Assembly: GCF_024323335.1 (NCBI RefSeq)
Contig: NC_066585.1
Coordinates: 341,249,346 to 341,313,345 of the forward strand
Direction of reading: 5' to 3'
DNA: 64,000 nucleotides
From: Lathyrus oleraceus
Taxonomy: Eukaryota; Streptophyta; Magnoliopsida; Fabales; Fabaceae
A program made the translations under genes and the position numbers. The notes beneath the pieces were generated by a model. The model searched no databases, was not told the DNA's origin, and saw only the letters and a program-made list of their open reading frames with translations. The number at the start of each line of letters is the position of its first letter. Position 1 is the first letter of the stretch. Positions 13,777 to 24,659 of this stretch are shown one piece after another.

Positions 13777-14111
13777 TAATTGTATAGACCAATGGATTGT
13801 GAAGATAAGCACTTCTCAAAGATTTATTTTGATGAAGATAAATCTACAAGCAAATGTGTGTGACAAAAAGCAATGGTTCAAGACTAACAAAGAAGTTCAA
13901 GTTAACTTTCATTTGATAAAGATCAAAGTCTTGGATTATATAGTTTGATTGATCATGAGATATTAAGGTATAAGCTCTCAACCTCACTATGATATTGTTA
14001 AGTGCTCAAGTCATACATTTCATTCATACCATAAGTCATTAAACATTTTTGATGCATCTCAAAATGTCTGCCATACTATTTTCCTAAGTTATTTTTTCAA
14101 CTTTCAACTAA

Positions 14112-14295
14112 GGTAATCGATTACCATATTCTTATGTAACCGGTTACATACCTGTTGCGTTACATCTTATGGAAATTTTTGATGTGGTAACCGGTTACCA
14201 CTTTTTCATGTAATCAGTTACACTGGATTATTTTTCGAATTATTTAGCATCGCTTCAGGTGTAACCGGTTACACCCTTTTGGGTAACCGGTTACC
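14112..14295. repeat. cluster of perfect 14-18 bp palindromes
   Basis: Five perfect palindromes and one imperfect one: GGTAATCGATTACC (14112-14125), TATGTAACCGGTTACATA (14133-14150), GTGGTAACCGGTTACCAC (14184-14201), TGTAATCAGTTACA (14209-14222, centre imperfect), GGTGTAACCGGTTACACC (14258-14275) and GGTAACCGGTTACC (14282-14295). Most share the core TAACCGGTTA, while the outer bases differ symmetrically. They lie 117-300 bp upstream of the TATA box, in the U3 of the LTR, so they are candidate binding sites for a dimeric transcription factor. Confidence 0.95.
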
Positions 14296-14411
14296 ATTGA
14301 AGCAGTGACAATGTTTCATTCATTTTTTGGCAGCAAACAAAATGTTTAAAGATGTAACTTTTCATGGCATCCATTCATATAATTATACCCTTTTAGAAAG
14401 GTGTTAAGGCA

Positions 14412-14420
14412 CTATAAAAA
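14412..14420 (+). promoter_or_regulatory. TATA box of the SIRE-like LTR
   Basis: CTATAAAAA lies 117 bp after the last palindrome, followed by AT-rich and then CT/A-rich sequence. The position fits an LTR promoter. Confidence 0.6.
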
Positions 14421-15050
14421 CCTTATATTTTATATTTTCAAACTCACCTCTTTTACAAACAATTAAAACACGTTGTCTCTTTATTTTTCAAATCTCGCAA
14501 GTGTTCTTACACATAAGTTTTGGTGAAACTCTTGCACATAATTTTCAGTGTATATTCATATAGTTTCATTCATATACATACTTGAGCACTTGTGTTTCAT
14601 AAATAAGATTGTTTGCTTAAAAGAGAAGATCAATCCAAGTGATTGATATATTATTCTTTAATTCATAAACTCTTGTGAAAACTCAGAATTGTGTTTGAAT
14701 CCTTGATGTCTAGAATTGTTTGAAGCAAGAGAGTGATTAAGGGAGGATTATTCTCTTAAGTCACTTGGTGTATATCATAAGGGGATTGTCCTTATTGATG
14801 TATTTAGGATCTTGTGTATAGAGGCTAGGATTGCTTGTAAAAATTTCAAACAAGATAGTAAAATCTCTTACTGCGTAAGGGGACTGTAGTACCCTTAGAT
14901 TGTGAGGGGAACCAGGATACATCACTGTGTTCTTTATTTTTACGCACTTTACCGCATTCATCTCTTAACATTCAACTGGAAAAATAATCACATCCAAGTC
15001 TAAAACCGGAAAAAAATTAAAAGTACATAATTCCCCCCTCCCCATTGTTA

Positions 15051-15407
15051 GGTGCATTCCATACTAACATGGATACCATTAAGCAATAGATGAACCTGTA
15101 AAGACTTGAAGTGAACTTCCATAATGAACATGAACAAATGGGCCTCGAGTGAAGCTTGAACAAGAAAATTAACATGCATACTGGATGATATATGAAATCA
15201 TATCAAATTAGGGTATGATGCATACATAATGAATGGTAGCCACAATTAGGGTTTATCTTAGATATGGAGATGCAAGTGGATCTTCAAAGAAAGATGCCCA
15301 CACAAAGAATCAAAGATGAAAACACATTAGGGTTTGGTTATGTTGAGCAACCTCAAGTTTCTAGGAAACCCTATCTTTCACTAGGTACACAAAACTATAT
15401 CTTGAAT
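15051..15407. other. interval with no recognisable feature
   Basis: About 360 bp between the SIRE-like LTR and the Athila 5' LTR. There is no coding frame or terminal repeat that I recognise. It may be host DNA that received both elements, or an older repeat. Confidence 0.5.
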
Positions 15408-15619
15408 TGATAACGCGAAAACGTATCATATTTTTGGCTTCATATGCATTGATTTTTACTTCATTAATACTTATTATTACGCAATATTTTATGTTTATTG
15501 CAGGTATTTATCGAATAAAAGGTTTACAAGCAAGCAAAGTGGAAAATAGCAAAAAGGAAAGAAAAAGAGAAGAAAATGGAGAAAAATAGAGAGAATGGGC
15601 CACCACACCAAATGGGCTT

Positions 15620-15768
15620 GTGGCGCCTATCACTTGGATGTGTGGCGCCCGCCACATGATCCAAAGAGGGTGGTGGCGCCCGCCACAAAGCATGAAGATT
15701 GTGGCGCTCAACCCTAAAAATATGGCGCTCGCCACGGAGTCCAAGACTAGGATTGTGGCAACCGCCAC
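15620..15768. repeat. cluster of GTGGCGCCNGCCAC inverted repeats in U3
   Basis: Copies: 15620-15633 (right arm changed), 15642-15655, 15673-15686, 15722-15735 (ATGGCGCTCGCCAC) and 15755-15768 (GTGGCAACCGCCAC), plus a half site at 15701. Arms GTGGC and GCCAC flank a 4-nt centre. The cluster ends 82 bp upstream of the TATA box. The same motif reappears at 24286-24367 inside the element. Confidence 0.9.
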
Positions 15769-15849
15769 AACCCAGTCTTCCCAACTTTTTCTCCACGATT
15801 TTAGCCACGAATCTACTAACCTTTGCCTACAACTTAGGGAAGTGGAAAA

Positions 15850-15856
15850 TATATAA
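15850..15856 (+). promoter_or_regulatory. TATA box of the Athila LTR
   Basis: TATATAA followed about 35 bp later by a CT-rich stretch (15885-15900), a usual setting for the start of R. Confidence 0.6.
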
Positions 15857-16896
15857 GGAGGGTTGTTTCTCCTTGGACGCTATCTCTCTCTCTCTCTTCC
15901 TACTTTCGATTATACACTTAATTTTAGTCAGATTTTATTTTCTTTTAGTTTCCTAGGCAGTTTTTCTTACTTTGTAAAAGTGATAGTTTCTCCACATCGG
16001 GGAGTATTGCAATTTATTTTACGCATTTGAATTCAATTGAAACGGTTACTCATTGCCAAAGCCTGCCGACATTATTTTAATTGAAGAATCAAGGTTCAGT
16101 TCCAGTTCTCAATTCGTAATCCAGGTTTTATTTTGATTGCTATTTTATTTATTTATGCCTTATTGCATGTTTGATTTTCCAAATACCATGTCTATTACCG
16201 GATCCATGTCCGGCTAAACCCTTAGGTATCGGTATGTAAAAACCGACGAAACGACGAGATTCGTAAATAATTGGTGTTAGTTTTTATAAAACTTATTTTT
16301 CCGGTTTTTAGTTTCTTATTTTAATCAAACTGTTTTTCGTACGAGAGTACAAAAAAACTAAGGTTACGGTCAACAAGAAATAGAGTTTGAGATTTTAACT
16401 AGATAGTCGAAACTAGGCATTAATCCTAAACACAACGAGAGCACTTTAGGATTAATTAGGCTTTATTCATATTCAAAAATTACTTTTAAATTCAAAATGA
16501 GACCGCGAGAGCTAAGCATTCTGGTTTAGGAGTATGGTCAGAGTCAATAAAAACGAGAGTGTGAGACTAAGTCCTTTCTATAAATAATTTCTACTGAAGA
16601 ATATTTGGACCAATAAGATTACACCAAATATCTATCGAAACCCCGAAGTTTGATGCGTTACATACCGATATCCCTTTATCATATACCTTTATAAATATTC
16701 TGTTTACGTGAAAATTATTTCTCTTCATCCCTCCAATATTAGAATGATCATCATCCTTAGATTTACATAGTAATATTAGATAATGATACGTTCGATTATT
16801 AGTCCTTATGGGTTCGATAATCTTTAAAACTACACGATAGGACTATGCACTTACAGTCACGATTCCCATAGACTTACTAAGTCGCGATCAAGTTTT

Positions 16897-16914
16897 TGGT
16901 GCCGTTGCCGGGGA
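16897..16914 (+). other. primer-binding site, Asp-tRNA type
   Basis: TGGTGCCGTTGCCGGGGA lies six bases after the LTR end. It matches the Athila-lineage PBS (usual form TGGCGCCGTTGCCGGGGA) with one change. Minus-strand DNA synthesis would start here. Confidence 0.85.
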
Positions 16915-17001
16915 CTAATTTAGTCGATATCATAACTCCAGTGTTGCCCAGTATAGACTAAGGCAAACAATTCTTTTTCCCTTTCTACATTTCTCGAGTG
17001 T

Positions 17002-18492
17002 ATGCCAAGTACTCGCTCTCAAGGCGAGAAGTTAAAGCTACCGTTCGACGAACCTGAGCGTTATCTTAGATTAGAACGCCGAATACGAGATTTGATACGA
17101 GAACATCGTATCAAGCTAAATATTCCCGATCTTAATATCCTTATTCCTGAACCAGTTATTCAATCAGAGATGGCCGAAGGACTGCAAAACCGTCCTCTTA
17201 AGTATTATGCAATCCCTTCACAGGATCAACCACATTATAACATCGTTGCCCTTGCCATCGAGGCCAATAATTTCGAGCTAAAACCTTCGTTGTTGTCAGC
17301 CGTACAGCAAAACCAATTTTCAGATAGTCCCACGGAGGACCCGAACCTACATTTGTCAGTGTTTTTGCAATACACAGACACAGTGAAAGAAAATGGTGTC
17401 AGCCCTGAAGCTATAAGACTACGTATTTTCCCATTCTCATTAAGAGATAGAGCTAGAGCTTGGATCCAGTCTCTACCATCCAACTCTGTCACTATGTGGA
17501 ACGAGTTGAAGAAAGTTTTCTTAGCATAATATTTCCCACCTAGTAAGACGGCTATGCTAAGAGCCCAAATAAACGGGTTTAAACAAAAAGATAATGAATC
17601 ATTTTTTGAAGCTTGGGAGAGATACAAAGACATGATGAGGCTTTGTCCACATCACGGTCTAGAAGAATGGTTGATCATCCATACCTTTTACAACGGTCTC
17701 TTGTACACCACAAGATTGACGATAGACGTCGCCGCAGGTGGCGCACTGATGGATAAACCCTACAATGAGGCCTATCAACTTATCGAAAGTATGGCCCAAA
17801 ATCATTACCAGTGGGGAAGCGAAGGAACCTCCATAGAGAAACCTCCCACGAAAGGCGACATATACGAATTAAGCAGTCTTGACCATGTCAACGCCAAGGT
17901 AGATGCTCTTACTCAAAAGATAGACAACTTGACCATAACACCCGCAACCACCGTGGCTGCCGTAATGCTAAACTGCGAGATATGCGGAGTTCTAGGGCAT
18001 GCTCTCCCAGAATGTCAACTCCTGACAGGAACCTCCACATACCAGGTGAACTATGCTCAAGGAAACCCTTACTCAAACACCTATAACTCAGGTTGGTTGA
18101 ACCATCCTAATTTTTCCTAGAAAAACAATAATGCATTGTATACACCTAACTAAGCTACTGTTGCACCACCGAGATATCATAAAGCTGCCACAAATACTCA
18201 AAATGCTCCTAGGAAGTCGAACATAGAAATAATGATGGAAAACTTCATAGCCACCCAAGCCCAAACAAATAAGGATTTCCTAAATCAAAACATACACACT
18301 AGTGAGTAAATCAAGCAGTTAACAAACAAGGTAGACGCGTTAGCCACCCATAACAAAATGTTGGAAACACAAATCTCGCAAGTGGCTAAACAACAAGCAC
18401 CTACCGCTACTCCTTCAGGAACATTTCCTGGACAACCGCAACCAAACCCGAAAGGTCATGCAAATGCTATTATACTACAAAGTGGGACATAA
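17002..18492 (+). pseudogene. Athila gag pseudogene
   Basis: The frame opens at the ATG at 17002 and continues in the same frame into the protease. Landmarks are the capsid region with LRIFPFSLRDRARAWIQSLP (about 17420-17485), FFEAWERYKDMMRLCPHHGL (about 17600-17660), FYNGL, and an intact CX2CX4HX4C zinc knuckle CEICGVLGHALPEC (17974-18015). Four stops break it: 17527 (before YFPPSKTAML, where the family has no break), 18118, about 18148 and about 18307, with another at about 18490. The gag would package element RNA. The damage is by point mutations rather than deletions. Confidence 0.9.
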
Positions 18493-18531
18493 CTAGACAG
18501 ACCGACCGACCCTAGAATTCAAAACCCATCC

Positions 18532-19626
18532 ATGCACCAAGAACCTGGTAAGAAAATTGAGAAGGAAGACGATCAAGAGGAAGATAAAAACGAAGAGGCC
18601 ATAGAGAAAGAAGAACCTTATGTGCCTCTAACACCGTATAAACCCCCTATCCCTTATCCTCAAAGACTCGTTAAATCTAAAAGTGTAGGGCAATTTAAAA
18701 AATTCGTAGAGATTCTAAAACAATTGAATATCACAATACTCTTTATAGAAGCCATCACTCAAATGCCTTCATATGCTAAGTTTCTCAAAGAAATCTTGTT
18801 TAACAAGAAGAAGATAGAGGATAACGAAATCGTTATACTTTCTGCTGAGTGTATCTCCATGATACAAAACAATATGCCTCCTAAGCCGAAAGACCCAGGT
18901 AATTTCTCCATACCCTATTTAATCGGAAAGTTTGTCATAGATAAAGCACTATGCGACTTAGGAGCCAATATTAGTTTAATGCCCTTGTCCATATGCGAAA
19001 GGCTAAAAATGGGAGAACTAAGACCTACGAGGATGTCCGTACAATTTGCAAATCATTCTGTTAAATTTCCCGTAGGTATGCTAGAAAACATTTCGGTACG
19101 CATAAGACAATTCTATATTCCTACTGATTTTATAATAATGGATATAAAAGAGGATTCCAACATCCCTATCATATTAGGAAGACCATTCCTAGTTACAGCC
19201 GAAGCTATTATAGATGTTAAGAAAGGCAAGCTAACCTTCGAAGTTGGTGAGGAAAAAGTCGAATTCATTTTGACGCAATTCCTAAAGGCACCAGCTATAG
19301 ACGATACTTGTTGTCTACTAGATGTCATCGAAGAATGTATAAGAGAAATGGAGAATAAACAAACATCATACTCCGAAATACTGAAAATTCCAAGGCCTCA
19401 TACTTTTGAAGATGAAAATTGGAGTAAGGAATACCATGATGATAGCCTAAACGAATTCCTAGCACTAACGCCCGATCATATGCCTTGCCCAAAGAAACAA
19501 GCCCTAGAACTTAAGACGCTACCCAAAAATCTAAGGTACGAATTCCTAGACACTGAACTTGAGAGACCTGTAATAGTCAATGGAGACTTAGGGAAGATAG
19601 AGACCTGTAATTCCTACATGTTTTGA
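18532..19626 (+). pseudogene. Athila protease region pseudogene
   Basis: It is in the same frame as gag. An acidic, Pro-rich linker (about 18540-18650) is followed by the conserved block FLKEILFNKKKIED (about 18784) and the retropepsin-like domain. The active-site triad is read as DLGA (CDLGANISLMPLSIC, about 18952-18995); Athila proteases normally have DLGAS, so this is close to the lineage norm. The second conserved block IPIILGRPFLVTAEAIID (about 19161-19215) is complete. The frame ends at 19624 and pol resumes one base out of phase. Confidence 0.85.
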
Positions 19627-22488
19627 GAAAATACCCAACTGCTTTAGGCTACAATATCTCAGATCTAAAAGGAATAAGTCTTTCCATATGCATGCATCGC
19701 ATAATGCTAGAGGAAGACAGCAAAACCTTTAGAGAACATCAAAGAAGGATAAATCCCATTCTAAGTGATGTAGTAAAGAAAGAAGTGCAAAAGCTGTTAG
19801 AAGCAGGTATTATCTACCCGATATCCGATAGTCAATGGGTCAGTCCAGTACATGTCGTACCGAAGAAGGGAGGCGTCACAGTTGTCAATAATTAAAAAAG
19901 GAGAATCTATAGCACAAAGCGTGGTTACTGGAAGTAGAATGTGTATTGATTATAGAAAATTAAACAAAGCCACTCGGAAGGATCATTTTCCTTTACCGTT
20001 TATCGATCAAATGCTTGAACAATTGGCTAAGCATTCTCTCTTCTGCTACTTAGACAGTTATTCAGGATTTTTCCAAATTCCTATTCATCCTGAAGACCAA
20101 GAGAAAACGACCTTCACATGTCCCTATGGTACATTCGCCTACCGACGAATGCCATTCGGATTGTGTAACGCTCCCGCAACATTCCAAAGATGCATGATGT
20201 CAATTTTTGCTGATTTTATAGATGACATCATGGAAGTCTTCATGGACGATTTCTCTGTATGCGGACAGAGCTTTGAAGGCTGTTTATCGAATCTTGAAAT
20301 GGTACTTAAAAGACGTGTAAAAGTGAACCTCGTGCTAAACTGGGAAAATGCCATTTCATGGTCCGACAAGGGATCGTACTCGGACACATAGTATCCGATA
20401 AGGGGATTGAAGTCGACAAGGCCAAAATAGAAGTTATAGAAAACCTTCAGCCTCCGAAATCCATAAGAGAAATATGAAGCTTCTTAGGACACGTCGGTTT
20501 CTATCGGTGATTCATTAAAGATTTCTCGAAAATCACCAAACCTATGACTGGCTTATTGATGAAAGACCCTGAATTCATCTTTGGTGACAAATTCCTAGCG
20601 GTGTTTGAACAACTGAAAACAACTCTTATTACCGCACCTATCATGCAACCGCCCGATTGGAGATTACCCTTTGAAATCATGTGTGACGCTAGTGACTATG
20701 TTGTAGGTGCAGTCTTAGGACAAAGGAGGGATAAGAAACTTCATGCAATATACTACGCAAGTAGAACCCTAGACCCTGCACAGATGAACTATGCCACCAC
20801 ATAAAAGGAACATTTAGCTGTAGTGTTCGCTCTGGATAAATTTCGTTTCTACCTAGTAGGAGCGAAGATAATTATCTATACCGACCATGTTGCAATTAGG
20901 TACGTGTTAAACAAAAAGGACGCCAAACCAAGACTCCTAAGGTGGATATTACTATTACAAGATTTTGACCTAGAAATCAAGGATACGAGGGGCACTGAAA
21001 ACGTCGTGGCCGATCACTTGTCAAGAATGAAAGGTATTGAACCTGAACGAGTGCCTATAAACGATGATTTCCCGTACGAAATACTCATAGCCTAATTGGA
21101 AAGCAATACAACTAAATATGCGTTAACCCATAAGGATACCAAAACAAAACGAGGCAGTGGAAGCAATTTACACTAAAACCACACTGCCATGGTACGCTGA
21201 CTTCATCAACTACTTAGCAGCCAGGGTGCTTCCACCAGACTTGACTTACCAACAAAAGAAAAAATTCTTTCACGATCTTAAACATTACTATTGGGATGAG
21301 CCTCTGCTTTTCAAGAGATGCGCCAACGACATTTTCCGTCGATGTGTCCACGAAGATGAGGTAGAAAACATAATCTCCCACTGTCATTCTACTCCCTATG
21401 GAGGACATGTAAGCACCTCAAAGACTTGCGCTAAGATCTTGCAAGCTGGACTCTTTTGGCCCACTCCGTGGAAAGATGTCCACATCACGATCATTAATTA
21501 AGACTGGTGTCAACGCACTGGCAACATATCTAGACACGATGAAATGCCACTTAAAGGAATTTTGGAAGTAGAAGTCTTCGATGTTTGGGGAATCGATTTT
21601 ATGGGACCATTCCCATATTCCTTTGGTAAAAAGTATATCCTTGTTGCGGTCGATTATGTATCTAAATAGACTGAGGCCATAACCTCTCCAACGAATGATA
21701 CACAAGTGGTTATTAGACTCTTTAAGCGTATAATCTTCCCTAGAATCGGCGTGCCAAGACTTATCATTAGTGATGATGGCTCCCATTTCATTTCAAGGAT
21801 TTTTGAAAAGCTATTACTGAAATATGGAGTCCGGCACCGCGTAGCAACACCCTATCATCCACAAACGAGTGGGAGAGTAGAAGTCTCGAACCGAGAAATT
21901 AAACAAATCTTAGAAAAGACGGTTGCCACCTCTAGGAAAGATTGGTCTTCAAAATTACATGAAGCCCTGTAGGCATATAGGGCAGCTTATAAGACCCCAA
22001 TAGGAACCACACCTTTTAAGCTAGTTTGTGGAAAATCATGTCATCTGCCGGTAGAATTAGAACATAAAGCATATTGGGCCGTTAAGACCCTTAATCTCAA
22101 TTATACTGTCGCAGGCGAAAAAAGAATATTAGATATCCATGAACTAGAAGAACTTAGACTAGATGTGTATGAGAATGCCCAAATATATAAAGAAAGAACT
22201 AAGAAATGGCACGACAATCGCATATCAAGGAAAGAGTTTAAGGAAGGCAATAAAGTACTTATGTTTAACTCCCGCCTCAGACTCTTTCCTGGAAAACTTC
22301 GTTCTAGGTGGTCTGGTCCCTTCAAAATTACCAATGTCTTTCCAAATAGAGCGATAGAGATAAAAGGAAAGACGAGTGAACCATTTACAGTAAACGGCCA
22401 GCGTTTGAAACATTACCACAACATTGACAATAATGATTTCATCGCAAATCTAAAGCTTGCAGAGCTGCCCGCTCATTCGCAAGAATAA
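19610..22488 (+). pseudogene. Athila RT, RNase H and integrase pseudogene
   Basis: RT is read across frameshifts near 19620, 19885 and 20320: GSRMCIDYRKLNKATRKDHFP, then FMDD (about 20248) as the active site. RNase H (about 20640-20960) shows CDASDYVVGAVLGQ, YASRTLDPAQMNY and YTDH. The integrase follows a frameshift after 21095: an H2C2 zinc domain with a stop near 21500, then the core with Asp in [10 protein letters not shown], Asp in ISDDGSHF and Glu in [13 protein letters not shown]-terminal GPF-type region (SRWSGPFKITNVFP, about 22305) ends at 22488. Stops at about 20477, 20507, 20803, 21094, 21667 and 21970. All three integrase acidic residues are kept. Confidence 0.9.
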
Positions 22489-22730
22489 CATCTATTCTAT
22501 TTCTGTCGAGCTTACGACAATAAAGAAAGCGCTTGGTGGGAGACAACCCACACTCTATCTTTAACTATTTAATTTAATTATCTAAAATTTTGATTATTAC
22601 TATTTCTTATTTTTCATTCTTTATTTATTTCTTATTTCTCATAAAGTCAATCGATATCTTTCTTTATTACTGACCATTACTAACTTAATGTTGTTATCTA
22701 CTTGATTTTATCTAGATACTGACCATCACA
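22489..22730 (+). other. spacer between Athila pol and the first env-position ORF, with hairpin
   Basis: It contains a conserved-looking phrase ending in a perfect hairpin: GTGGG (22536-22540), loop AGACAA, CCCAC (22547-22551), preceded by AAAGCGCTTG. I recall a similar TGGGAGGCAACCCA phrase after pol in other Athila-type elements, which suggests a conserved signal, for example for expression of the downstream ORF. The rest is AT-rich. Confidence 0.55.
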
Positions 22731-23942
22731 ATGCAACAAGTAGATTACATGGATATAGTCTTTAGAGGCAGAGCTCAAAGGAGACGTTTTAAGGCTCTGG
22801 CTCAGAGAGAAATGACACTAACTTTATACCCAGATGGACGCACCATGACCAAATTAGGTAAAAGAGACAGTGTTATGTTCCTAATTAACCAACTAGGCTG
22901 GGACACATATGCCATCAAAAGAAAATTTAGTTCCTACAGTAGGTTGACTTTAGAATTTCTAAGCTCCCTAGTTTACCTGCCAAACCATGGTATGGGATTT
23001 AACAAAGGCCTTATCACCTTTAGGTTGTTCGATAATGACTACTGCTACAGCCATAGAGAAATAGCCGAATTCCTAGGATGCCCTAATGGTCATGATACCT
23101 TTACCATTACCCAGGAAGATAGGCTTGTAGACCTTGAATTACATAACTTTTGGGTTAGCATCACAGGAAACGACCATCCCGAGCCGGACCTTATGCATTC
23201 AGAGAACATCTATAACCCTGCCATTCGTTACTTTCATAAGATCCTAGCTCACACCTTATTTGGAAAGGAACATAACAGAACCTTCGTGTCCAAAGACGAA
23301 CTCTTTATAATGTATTATGCATCACATGCCCGACCTATTAACGCCGCTAAATTCATGATAGCTAATTTGCATAGTATAGCACAGAAATACTATGGACCAA
23401 TCTTAGTGGGAGGCTTAGTGACCATGATAGCCAATGTCATCGGACTGAGATAGCCACTTATCAGGCTCAACCCTTTAGGTGGGATACGACCAATGAATAT
23501 CGAATTTTACTTCAACACTAGTATCATTAGGAACCTAGGTCTGAATGTGTTTGAATTTCTAATTAACCGCCAAGTAGTACACTTGTTTACCCTGCCAGAC
23601 CGTAGGACGAGTGTACATGATAGGAACAACTGGCTCTATGATTTGGATGGACCACCAGATGCACCACCTTCTCCTCCAGAGACACCCCAAATCCACGACC
23701 ACTATGACAATTATCTCTCTGATGCTGAATCACACGCCCCAGTTATACCTGCTGCACCTCTCACAGATCATGTTGCTGCCATCGAAGTTGTTCAGACAGA
23801 CGTCGCAAATCCGAGAAGCGAGCTGAGCACCATGCGCGTGGAATTCCACGACTTTATGAATGTAGTGACAGAGAACCTGTCTCACATTTACCAGCACTTC
23901 TACTCATTTTCTCCTCCTACCAGCAACCACCGTAATGGCTAA
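22731..23942 (+). pseudogene. first env-position ORF of Athila (ATHILA ORF-1-like)
   Basis: A 404-codon frame starting at the ATG at 22731 is interrupted by a single TAG at 23451, after which it continues in the same frame to 23940. The N-terminal two thirds resemble the ATHILA ORF-1 family (blocks LTLEFLSSLVYLPNHG near residue 77, YSHREIAEFLGCPNG near residue 103, and the aligned IRYFHKILAHTLFG). The C-terminal part is Pro-rich (PPDAPPSPPETPQ) followed by a probable short coiled coil. I see no signal peptide and no clear transmembrane helix, so the label env-like rests on position only. The function is unknown. Compared with pol this frame is unusually little damaged. Confidence 0.8.
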
Positions 23943-24659
23943 TTTATTCGAATATTACTGATTCACTGACATTTATTTTATTTTCTTGTTTGGAATTTTA
24001 TTGTTGTTTTTACACATTAGGAATTTATTTAATTACTTCATTTCTTTTTATTCTAGTAGACGAATTATATCATCTTTTCCCGTCTACCCCATTCTTTTAT
24101 TCTTCAATTTTGCATTTTAATGTCACTTTACTATATCTTATTTCTTATTCCTACCTATATATTATGTTGGTTTTCTTGTAACTGATTATTAAACCATTAT
24201 TTTATGACGGTAAATTAAAAATTCAAATGAAAATTGTGGCCGAAGCAATAAAGAGACCCACACATGGGAGCAAACCACAATGTATGTGGCGCCTGCCACA
24301 CATAGGCTATGGCGCCTATGTGAGGAGTACGGCGCCCACCACGAGCATACAAAGTGGCGCCAGCCACTATATTGCCTTTCACATGTACACTGTTGTGTAC
24401 TATTTGTCACATCAAATCCCTTAATTGCTTTGTCCCTTGCATGCTTGCAATGTCTTAAAGCCTTTTCAACCATTTTCAAATTCTTTGACCAAGGCATTGA
24501 AGATCGTAAATGAAATTTATTTAATTAATCAATTTCTAACCACCATCATCGCTATACAAACCACCAACATAACCTCACCAAACCACACCTCTCATAAGCA
24601 TAATTCTCCTCTCTCTTGCTATATTCTTACTACACTACACAAGAAGTGTAAAATTCATC
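23943..24659 (+). other. spacer between the two env-position ORFs
   Basis: The first part (23943-24230) is T-rich. The middle has the GTGGCGCC inverted repeats. The end (24590-24659) is CT-rich with a TATATT near 24622, about 40 bp ahead of the next ATG. The arrangement of inverted repeats, then an AT element, then a CT-rich stretch resembles the U3/R part of this element's own LTR, so an internal promoter is possible but unproven. Confidence 0.5.
24286..24367. repeat. internal copy of the GTGGCGCCNGCCAC motif cluster
   Basis: GTGGCGCCTGCCAC (24286-24299), ATGGCGCCTATGTG (24309-24322, degenerate), ACGGCGCCCACCAC (24329-24342) and GTGGCGCCAGCCAC (24354-24367). Outside the motif the sequence does not resemble the LTR cluster at 15620-15768, so this is not simply a copied LTR piece. 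Confidence 0.9.

Larger units (their letters stand above)
9617..13790 (+). mobile_element. CACTA (En/Spm)-like DNA transposon remnant
   Basis: The assignment rests on the coding content: a plant Transposase_24 protein followed by an Ulp1-like protease C-terminus, a pairing common in CACTA-derived annotations of legumes. The left part (9617-9860) has several ACCGAGG/CCTCGGT-type short repeats in both orientations (near 9615, 9692-9715 and 9826-9850), as in CACTA subterminal regions. Terminal CACTA inverted repeats were not found, so the ends are approximate and the superfamily is an inference. Confidence 0.6.
13790..15050 (+). mobile_element. probable solo LTR of a SIRE/Maximus-type copia element
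   Basis: The stretch has LTR layout: a U3-like part with palindromes, a TATA box at 14412, then a long leader-like part with phrases typical of SIRE/Maximus LTR 3' portions (TTGTGAGGGGAACC near 14898, and a C-rich end with CCCCCCTCCCC near 15035). No primer-binding site (GGTATCAGAGC type) or internal coding region follows, so a solo LTR is likely. The ends are approximate, no TSD could be verified, and the lineage is inferred from recollection of such LTRs. Confidence 0.6.
15408..16890 (+). repeat. 5' LTR of the Athila element
   Basis: It begins TGATAACGCG and ends GTCGCGATCA six bases before the PBS. It contains a cluster of GTGGC...GCCAC inverted repeats (15620-15768), a TATA box (15850) followed by a CT run, and a long AT-rich R/U5 part. 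The start was chosen as the TG nearest the change of sequence character; no second LTR is available for comparison, so the left end is less sure than the right. Confidence 0.75.

Noticed and set aside
15508..15956. Overlapping open frames on both strands in the Athila U3
   Set aside because: They result from the GC-rich inverted repeats having few stop codons; the region is promoter-like LTR sequence.
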